DNA of 64,000 nt from Xestospongia muta. Its lineage: Eukaryota; Porifera; Demospongiae; Haplosclerida; Petrosiidae. The notes below the pieces were generated by a model, which ran no database searches, was not told the DNA's origin, and was given only the letters and a program-made list of their open reading frames with translations. Below, piece by piece: positions 57,688-64,000 of the stretch (its first letter is position 1; every line of letters begins with the position of its first letter). A program made the position numbers and the translations under genes. Location: positions 3,162,001 to 3,226,000 of the forward strand of contig OY848930.1 in NCBI GenBank assembly GCA_963693285.1, in the 5' to 3' direction.

Positions 57688-58600
57688 ACCCCTCCACCTA
57701 CTACCTCCTCAACACTCAACTCTTCACTCCAATGTCCCAACATCTCTTCACCCACAAGGTTGTCACCCTCCACCTCTCTCTCTTATTTCTCCCAATCATC
57801 AGCTTCTTCCTGTTCTATCAAACTTTCTATCAACTTTGCTTGTCCCACTCCTCTGTCCTCCTGCTTCCAACTCACATCATCAAACTCAATAAAGATTTTC
57901 TGTTTTAATGCTCGCAGCATTCTTCCTAAACTAGGCGAACTCTCTACTGTCTGCTCTGTCCTCAATCCTGATCTTGTCTGTATCGTGGAATCTTGGCTAT
58001 CTGCCGACATTCTCAATCCTGATATTGCTCTGCCTAATTACTTATTATTTTGTCGTGATCGTAACCGCCATGGTAATGGCATTGCTGTCTCTGTAAAATC
58101 TCACTTTATTGTTTCCGATGTTTATGTTTCTCCTAAAATTGAATTTCTTATCTTATCTATTAATCTTAATCATTACTCTTTTTCAATTGGTACTTACTAC
58201 CAACCTCCATCCTCATCTGACGATCTGGATCTCTTATTTGATGACCTCACATCCCTTAATCCCACCTTTCTTTCTAATTTTATCCTTTTAGGTGATTTCA
58301 ACATTAATGTTTACTCTACTTCATCCTCTAGGACCAAACTGGATGTCATATCTGATAGTTTTGACCTTAAGCAAATCGTTAATACTCCCTTTCATTTCTC
58401 TCACACTAATACACCTTCCACTATTGATCTTGTTTTTCTCACATCTAATAGTGATGCACCTTCTTGCAGTATTCTTCCACCCATCTCTTCTTCAGACCAT
58501 TTCTCTATTCTTTTCTCCCTTCTCACTGATTCTGTTAATAGTCCTTCCCTCTCCCCTCCTCACAAAGTCTGGCTATACCATCTCGCTGACTTTGAGTGTG
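57688..58600 (+). pseudogene. LINE ORF2 endonuclease part
   Basis: The open frame reads from a pyrimidine-rich Ser/Thr/Pro stretch into the exonuclease-endonuclease-phosphatase fold. All visible catalytic motifs survive. The frame then leaves the family after the SSDHFSILFSL motif and a linker, so the junction to the polymerase is broken near 58.6-58.7 kb. The strong C/T bias of this strand differs from the surrounding AT-rich host DNA. Confidence 0.75.
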
Positions 58601-58703
58601 TTATTGCTCTCCTCTTCTCCATTGACTTAGGAAGCATTAAGATCTCCCCTCGTCAGATCCTTATGCTTCCTGGGTCATATTTAAAGAACTTTTCCTCCAC
58701 TTT

Positions 58704-60664
58704 ATGACCTCCACTGTTCCTAGCAAACTTGTGTACCCCCCTACCAATTCTTATCATCCTTGGATCAACCGCTCATTCCTTAACCATGTCAAAAAAAGAA
58801 ACTCCATCTTCTCTTCTGCTAAAAGATCTGGTTCTCCTTCTCTTTGGGGCAAATACTGTTCCTATCGTAACAAGACTCTTGCTTACTTTAGGCACCTAAA
58901 ATCCAAATTCTTTCAAAATTTACTCACTTCTCCCTCACCACGGTCTTTTTGGTCTGCCGTTAAATGTGTTTGCTCTAAACCTGTCTCCATTCCCTCCCTT
59001 TTCCATAATGGTTCACCTGTAACTTCACCCTTTTCTAAAGCAGATGTCCTAAACCAATACTTCTCCTCTTGCTTCAACATGTCAACTGCCTCTTTACCTC
59101 CTCTGGCTCATAATCGCTCTACTTCACTCCATGATAACTCTCCAGATTTTCTCTGTAATCCAGATGATATCTGCAGTTTCATTTCTTGTATTCCTATGGA
59201 CACTGCTTCTGGTCTTGATGGTATCTCCTCTATCATGCTCCACAACACAGCTCCCAGTATTTCACTTTCACTTTCTATTATTTTCAACTCCTCCCTCTCA
59301 ACAGGTATATTTCCTTCAGACTGGAAAACTCCAATATTGTACCTATTCCCAAATCGAAAGCCTCTTCTTTATTCCCTTCAGACTATCACCCAATCTCTCT
59401 ACTTTCCCTCCCAAGCAAGATCCTGGAATGTCACATATTTAACTATCTGTATAAATTTTGTTTTGCTCACAACATCATCTCTAACTGTCAGTTTGGTTTC
59501 CGACCAGGATTCTCAACTGAAAGAGCTATATTATCTACTATCAATTCTAGGTTTTCTTCACTTGATCGTGCAGTATTCTTTGGTCTCACAAAAGCATTCG
59601 ACTCTGTCCCTCACAACCCTCTACTTGACTCCTTATCTTCGCTTGACTTTCCTCCTCTTCTTTTGTCTTGGTTCCATAGCTATCTGCAAGGCTGTACTCA
59701 ACAAGTAATCATAAATGGTTCTCTATCTTCTAAATCTGAAGTCACCTCTGGTGTGCCTCAAGTCTCCATTCTTGGGCCTCTTTTATTCATCATCTATATT
59801 AATGACATTGCTAAACTGTCTCTCCTCTCTTCAGCCACCCTCACTCTTTATGCTGATGACACTCTTCTCTCGCAAGAAATTTCTTCTACAACCTCCTCAG
59901 TGTCCTCTGTTCAGTCAAACATCAATCTTATTTCATCGTGAATTACCTCTTGTCATCTTACCATCAACTCCAAGAAAACCAAATACATGATTGTCTCTCG
60001 TAAGTCTCCCTCTTTTCTAACCTCCCTCTCTCCTCTTTTCTTAGATGGCTCTCAACTTGAACAAGTCAAATCTTTCACATATCTTGGTATTATTATCACC
60101 TCTAATTTATCATGGTCTCCTCACATCCAATCAGTCCGCTCTAAAGCTCGTCAAACTATTGGAATCATCTACTGTAACTTCTATAAGCACGCTTCTCCTC
60201 ATACTCTTCTCACTTTGTATCGCTATTTTCCCTACCGCGCATGCTCCTCTGTTTGGGACCCACCTGTATCTTCCACTAATGCTGAAATTCTCGAGAAAAC
60301 CCAACACTTTGCTCTAAAAATGTGCTCTCATAATTGGGACAAAGATTACTCATCTCTCCTCTCTACTTTTAACTTTCCAACCCTCTTAACTCTTCACTCT
60401 ATTTCCAAATTATGTCTTCTCTATAAAATCACTAACAGCCTCCTCTACTTTCTTTCCAATATTTTCATTTGCAAACCTCTGCCAAGTCATGCTTCTTGTC
60501 ACTTTGATCCTCTCGCCTTTACCATCCATTTTTCTCACTCATCTGCCTCACAAAACTCATTTGTCCCTTCTGTTCTCTCTCTGTGGAATTCACTTCCTTA
60601 TCATGTAAAATCTAGCCCATCTCTAAAGACTTTTAAATCTAAAGTAAATATGCTTTTTTACTAA
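58704..60664 (+). pseudogene. LINE ORF2 reverse transcriptase and C-terminal part
   Basis: Pieces in order: HPWINRSFLNHVKKRN, ADVLNQYFSSCF and ASGLDGISSIML; then, in another frame, FRPGFSTERAI and LTKAFDSVPHNPLLDS. GVPQVSILGPLLFI, LYADDTLL, and finally SFTYLGIIITSNLSWSPHI to FKSKVNMLFY follow. At least three frame changes interrupt it. This is the jockey/CR1-group polymerase; the motif A Asp is lost. Confidence 0.75.
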
Positions 60665-60853
60665 CCATCAACTCACCATCACTTATCACCCTAAAAGCTA
60701 TCATATACTCAGTCATGTATTCTATCTCAGTATTATTTATGTACTTTAATACCTTAATTTTGTATTTTTAATTATTGTTCTATTCAGTTTGTGCCCTTTA
60801 CTAGCAGCTGCTATGGCATTCATTTTGTCAATACAAAATAAAAAATAAAAAAA

Positions 60854-60927
60854 AAGCTTCAAAAGACGTTACTGACCATGTGGAGTGGAATCTATCCAAT
60901 TGAATCTGGTGATAGCTTGATAAAGAA
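60854..60927. repeat. Target-site duplication, right copy (74 bp)
   Basis: Partner of 56693-56766, directly after the A-rich tail. Confidence 0.75.
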
Positions 60928-60969
60928 TGTATTTAAATTAAAACATTAATTTAGTGCAAGAGGATGTGG

Positions 60970-61830
60970 TCAAAGAAGAAAATAGGACTATAATAACTAG
61001 TATCATAATAATCAGTGCAATCATGATCATTGTATGCTTCTCATTAATCAAGATGCTAAATGAAATCTGTCAAGGTTTGACTTACAGAGAATTAAATAAT
61101 TTTGATTTGATGATTAGTAAGCATATATTGTATTAGCTATTTTGTGTTTCCCATGCTTTTTGTAATTGTTAAAATATGATTTCTTTACTTAAATACAACA
61201 TATATCTCACACTCTATAACGTTGAGTTTTGTCATGTATAAACATACATTTATAATAATGTCTACTTTATATCTTAATATTATAATCACCCTCCATTTCT
61301 AGTCAAAAATTATCTCCATTATCAATTTCTCATTTAAGTATGGCTTTTTCTGCTAGCCATAATGTAAATAATCGTACTAACATCTGTAAAATAGTATGTG
61401 CCCTAAATATCTGTATATATATACAGTTTGTTTTGATTACAGTCTGTCAGTTAGAATATGTTTCTATAAGTCTATAAGTTTAATGTTATTTCTTTTAGGT
61501 TTCTGTCATAGTAGATAGACAATGATAACATAGTCGATATTTGGTGCTCAGCTATGTTGCTATTGTTTATTTATGGTCACTTAGTTAATTTATAGCTAGT
61601 AAATCAAATATTAAAGATTATACACTAGTCTAGGTTACATATAAAATATTATACGCTCGACAAAAATTGACTAGTTGTTGATTTAACCAATATATATGTT
61701 TATACAGGTTGCAAGGATGTACCAAATTATTTGATGCAAACTGAAAGTAAACATAACACTGTTTTCATTCTTAACTACCTATCAGATTGACTACACATAC
61801 TATGTATGTTAAGAATGAAAACAATGTGAT
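60970..61830 (+). repeat. Second copy of the 50.12-51.04 kb repeat
   Basis: It repeats the small hydrophobic frame (60954-61136, ending MLNEICQGLTYRELNNFDLM), the phrase tgctagccataatgtaaata, and the actag-dyad motif (about 61610-61654). It leads into receptor-type 5' flank and fragment D, so this repeat seems to be the region upstream of a receptor gene as well as downstream of B. Confidence 0.6.
61761..61822. repeat. Perfect 15-bp inverted repeat, 32-bp loop
   Basis: Arms gttttcattcttaac (61761-61775) and gttaagaatgaaaac (61808-61822). A damaged version lies at about 50930-51035. It could be a tiny hairpin element or a terminator-like fold; nothing decides this. Confidence 0.5.
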
Positions 61831-61959
61831 GTTTATTTTTAGTTTTCATCAAAATAATTTTGCTACATACATACGACCTGTATAGTGATATATTGGCTAA
61901 AATCAACCAATTAATTTTTACTGTAATGTATACATAATGTCTTACTGAAACTACTTCCA

Positions 61960-62530
61960 TATATATATGCTCTTTGGATGAAATGACAGACGAACTTAAA
62001 GTGTTGTCTTTAGTATCAATTAGTATATTTTGTATTGATTATATTTACTAAATGCTTATTTTATGTAAAATTTTCTGAAAGAAATAGTAGTAGCCTTCTG
62101 ATAGAACTTTAACTTGTCAGATATATAAGAGTGGATATCTGTGAATGACTTACTAATAGCTTGTCTTTAAGTGGCATTATTTTCTGAGCTAGAGGCACAG
62201 TAGTTGCATGCAGACAGAAATTTTAACTGTCAAAGATCAAAGAGTGGAGGGAGATCAGTAAGTGACTTCATAAATATAGCTATTGAGTTTAATTTAAAAA
62301 TCAATGAGCATATTTTGTCAATGAAGAATAATATAGGCTGTATTTTGCAAGCACTAGACTTTTAGAGTGCAATTGTATATATATCTGAAAGTCTTAGATT
62401 ATCACTGGAAATCAGTGTTTCTTGTAGGATATCATTATAAAAAATGGTATCACTTCATAGTATTATATTGGTCATACTGCTTAACCATATTTTACTCATT
62501 TTGTTCAAAATAAAAAGTACAATGTGGAAA
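61960..62530 (+). pseudogene. Fragment D: 5' end of a receptor gene
   Basis: Contains leader-exon-like sequence (atgacagacgaacttaaagt at about 61980; donors gtgaatg and gtaagtg near 62150 and 62260). It then has the acceptor cttgtaggatatcattata followed by ATG at 62444 and MVSLHSIILVILL, the signal-peptide start of the beta-helix family. Homology ends near 62510; the ectodomain and membrane domain are absent. Confidence 0.65.
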
Positions 62531-62534
62531 GTTT

Positions 62535-62930
62535 ATGGATCACTTAGTTAATTTATAACACATGTTGTTTAGATAACATTACAAATAAAACTAAAGTGTT
62601 TGTCTTTAGGAATGATTAGAATTGCAGTTTTGGTGATAGAAGGCTATAACATTTTATCATATTGATTAGAGAAAATTACAAAAATATTGTCACACTTCTG
62701 CAGCTTACTGACTAAATTGTTTAGCATGTGTAACAATTTCAAGGGAAAGTCTGCAAAGAATATTAATGGTTTCTAAACAGCAGTTTCTTAATGACTTTAG
62801 AATATTTGATGGTCATCAGATTAAAGTTATTATTTAAAGGAAAACTGTTTCAAAATTAAAATTAAAATGAATATAAATAACAAAACATGTTTTGAAACAG
62901 CTTTAAAAACCAAAACTTAATGTATGAACT
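62535..62930. other. Intergenic
   Basis: No gene recognised. A short phrase at about 62530-62560 repeats the receptor flank (ggatcacttagttaatttat). Confidence 0.45.
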
Positions 62931-62938
62931 TTTTTTCA

Positions 62939-63993
62939 TCAACGAACATATAGTTCAATGATATCTAAAGGAACATCTTCATCATTAGAAACACCTCCAT
63001 TAGCACACACCCTCAGTTCAATATCCTTTTGAATCACATCATCAAGTATTCGATAGAACCAAGGCATCTTAGAGTTAGTACAACATGGAGCTTCACTACT
63101 GTCACAGCTCTTACCATCCCACAGAGGATCATTATCGTAGAGAACTTGTGTTAAACTCTTTCCAGGATCACGACCAGACTCACAGTAGTAATGATTACCA
63201 ACAAAAGATGAAATCATGTTTGCACCACCAGAGTAACCTGTATTACATGGGCAACTGTATTGATCAACTCCATCTTCCTGTGTTCCACCAGCATATGTCC
63301 AGATGTGTGTACGAGGGTTTTGCCCATAAGTAATAGAAGCATAATGAACATAATAACTGTCTATACCTTTACTGAGAGGTTCAAATGCATCAGGACCATA
63401 ATATTGATACCCTCTAACTTGTCCACATACTTTATAGTATTTGAGACCAAGAGTGGAAAATGAAGTTGAACTGCAACTACCTGAAGAGGAGGAAAAAGGT
63501 CGACCACATACTCCATGATTGATATTGTTATATTGTTGCAGTGAGAGTCCAGGAGGACAGGTAGCACCAGACTCAGTCATATTAAGATAAGCCACTCTAG
63601 TCCAACCACCTTTCCCATCACAATGTGTACCATTCATGTCACAGTAGACCTAAATGTGTCATATGTAGACATATTATTGAGTTATAGTAGATTACTATAT
63701 ATGTTGTTAGTAGGGTTGTATACAGTAGTTAGCAATTGTTGAGTGTTTCCATCAGGATATATTGGATAATAACAGTTTTTCCTTATACCCAAGTTACACC
63801 AATCCTTACAACTTCTAGGTAGAGGACAGTCTATGAGATGATAATCAATAGAAGAAATGACATAAATGTAATATGTTATATATAATTTATCTTTGAATGT
63901 AATACCTTGAGGACAGTTGCCATTGACAGCATTGATGAGAGTAGTGAAGTAAAACAGAGCTACTACTACACACAGGAGGATGTTATACCTCAT
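62939..63993 (-). CDS. Secreted fibrinogen/intelectin-like domain protein
   Basis: Two exons: 63724-63993 and 62939-63649 (minus), joined in phase over a 74-bp GT-AG intron; 326 codons. A signal peptide (about 1-23; ILLCVVVALFYFTTLINA) is followed by a Cys-rich stretch (SCKDWCNLGIRKNC). A fibrinogen/intelectin-like domain then begins YPDGNTQQ and crosses the intron into VYCDMNGTHCDGKGGWTRVA. Other landmarks are ATCPPGLSL, CGRPFSSSSGSC, YSCPCNTGYSGG, FVGNHYYCESG, DPLWDGKSC, PCCTNSKMPWFYRIL and NDEDVPLDIIELYV. The same pattern recurs in a large sponge family, remembered, not searched. It is likely an extracellular, possibly lectin-like protein. Upstream control lies outside the window. Confidence 0.88.
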
Positions 63994-64000
63994 GGTGATT

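Larger units (their letters stand above)
56767..60853 (+). mobile_element. CR1/L2-type non-LTR retrotransposon, decayed
   Basis: A roughly 4.1-kb element with an A-rich tail (aaataaaaaataaaaaaaa), flanked by 74-bp duplications. ORF1 region (56854-57450) carries a 2A-like motif (GDIESNPDP, 57145-57175) and a PHD-type zinc finger (CVCSSCDE, CEMCSNWSHCECVKV, VCPFC), then a short coiled coil. ORF2 region holds an apurinic endonuclease with its residues present (FNARS, ESWL, GDFNIN, TIDLVF, SSDHF; 57895-58540) and a reverse transcriptase (58.7-60.0 kb) with YADDTLL. A C-terminal domain runs to 60664. Frame changes occur near 57220, 58620-58700, 59390-59480 and 59940. Motif A reads FFGLTKAFD, with Gly where the first catalytic Asp should be. 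The element is dead. PHD in ORF1 is known for CR1-group elements. Confidence 0.85.

Noticed and set aside
57650..58630. Overlapping Pro/Leu-rich open frames in the LINE
   Set aside because: A result of the strong C/T bias of the strand; only the frame with endonuclease motifs is meaningful.

Overview
This is a eukaryotic (animal) window: AT-rich, with short introns, split genes and many old transposons. The gene families point to a demosponge, most like Amphimedon. They include multi-membrane proteins with a parallel beta-helix-like ectodomain, death-fold proteins, a fibrinogen-like secreted protein with the sponge-type Cys/Trp pattern, and a TKL kinase relic. The organism call is an inference from remembered families; no search was run.

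Layout. 1-2.1 kb: a transposase-like gene with short introns, minus strand, running off the left edge. 2.1-6.6 kb: P-element/THAP9-like and hAT relics. 6.6-9.4 kb: 5' flank and broken copy (C) of the beta-helix membrane gene, cut by a THAP + DDE transposon relic (9.4-11.0 kb). 11.7-13.4 kb: an intact single-exon gene joining TPR repeats to a GIY-YIG nuclease domain. 14-17.3 kb: microsatellite and a diverged satellite array. 17.3-19.1 kb: an internally deleted Ty3/gypsy-type element. 19.6-22.1 kb: second copy of the transposase-like gene, cut by a second Ty3/gypsy element (22.1-25.9 kb). 26.9-30.6 kb: intact beta-helix membrane gene A (minus), with its 5' flank to about 32.7 kb. 33.9-35.7 kb: kinase relic. 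36.8-42.7 kb: a 13-exon gene with a death domain, two CARD-like repeats, a helical module, coiled coil, WW, SH3 and LRRs, with an hAT relic in one intron. 43.9-49.5 kb: intact beta-helix membrane gene B (plus), nearly identical to A and inverted relative to it. 50-51 kb and 61-61.8 kb: paired flank repeats. 56.8-60.9 kb: a decayed CR1/L2-type LINE between 74-bp target duplications. 62.4 kb: a fragment (D) of the beta-helix gene 5' end. 62.9-64.0 kb: the fibrinogen-like secreted protein gene.

How it fits together. The window is a segmental-duplication patchwork built around a roughly 6-7 kb beta-helix receptor unit (copies A, B, C, D). Intact genes are the two receptors, the TPR-GIY-YIG gene, the fibrinogen-like gene and, apart from one frameshift, the death-fold gene. 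Cell-surface, secreted-lectin-like and death-fold/LRR proteins together look like a self/non-self or immune-type neighbourhood, but that is inference from domain content only. The best candidates for something undescribed are the death-fold-WW-SH3-LRR architecture and the TPR-GIY-YIG fusion.
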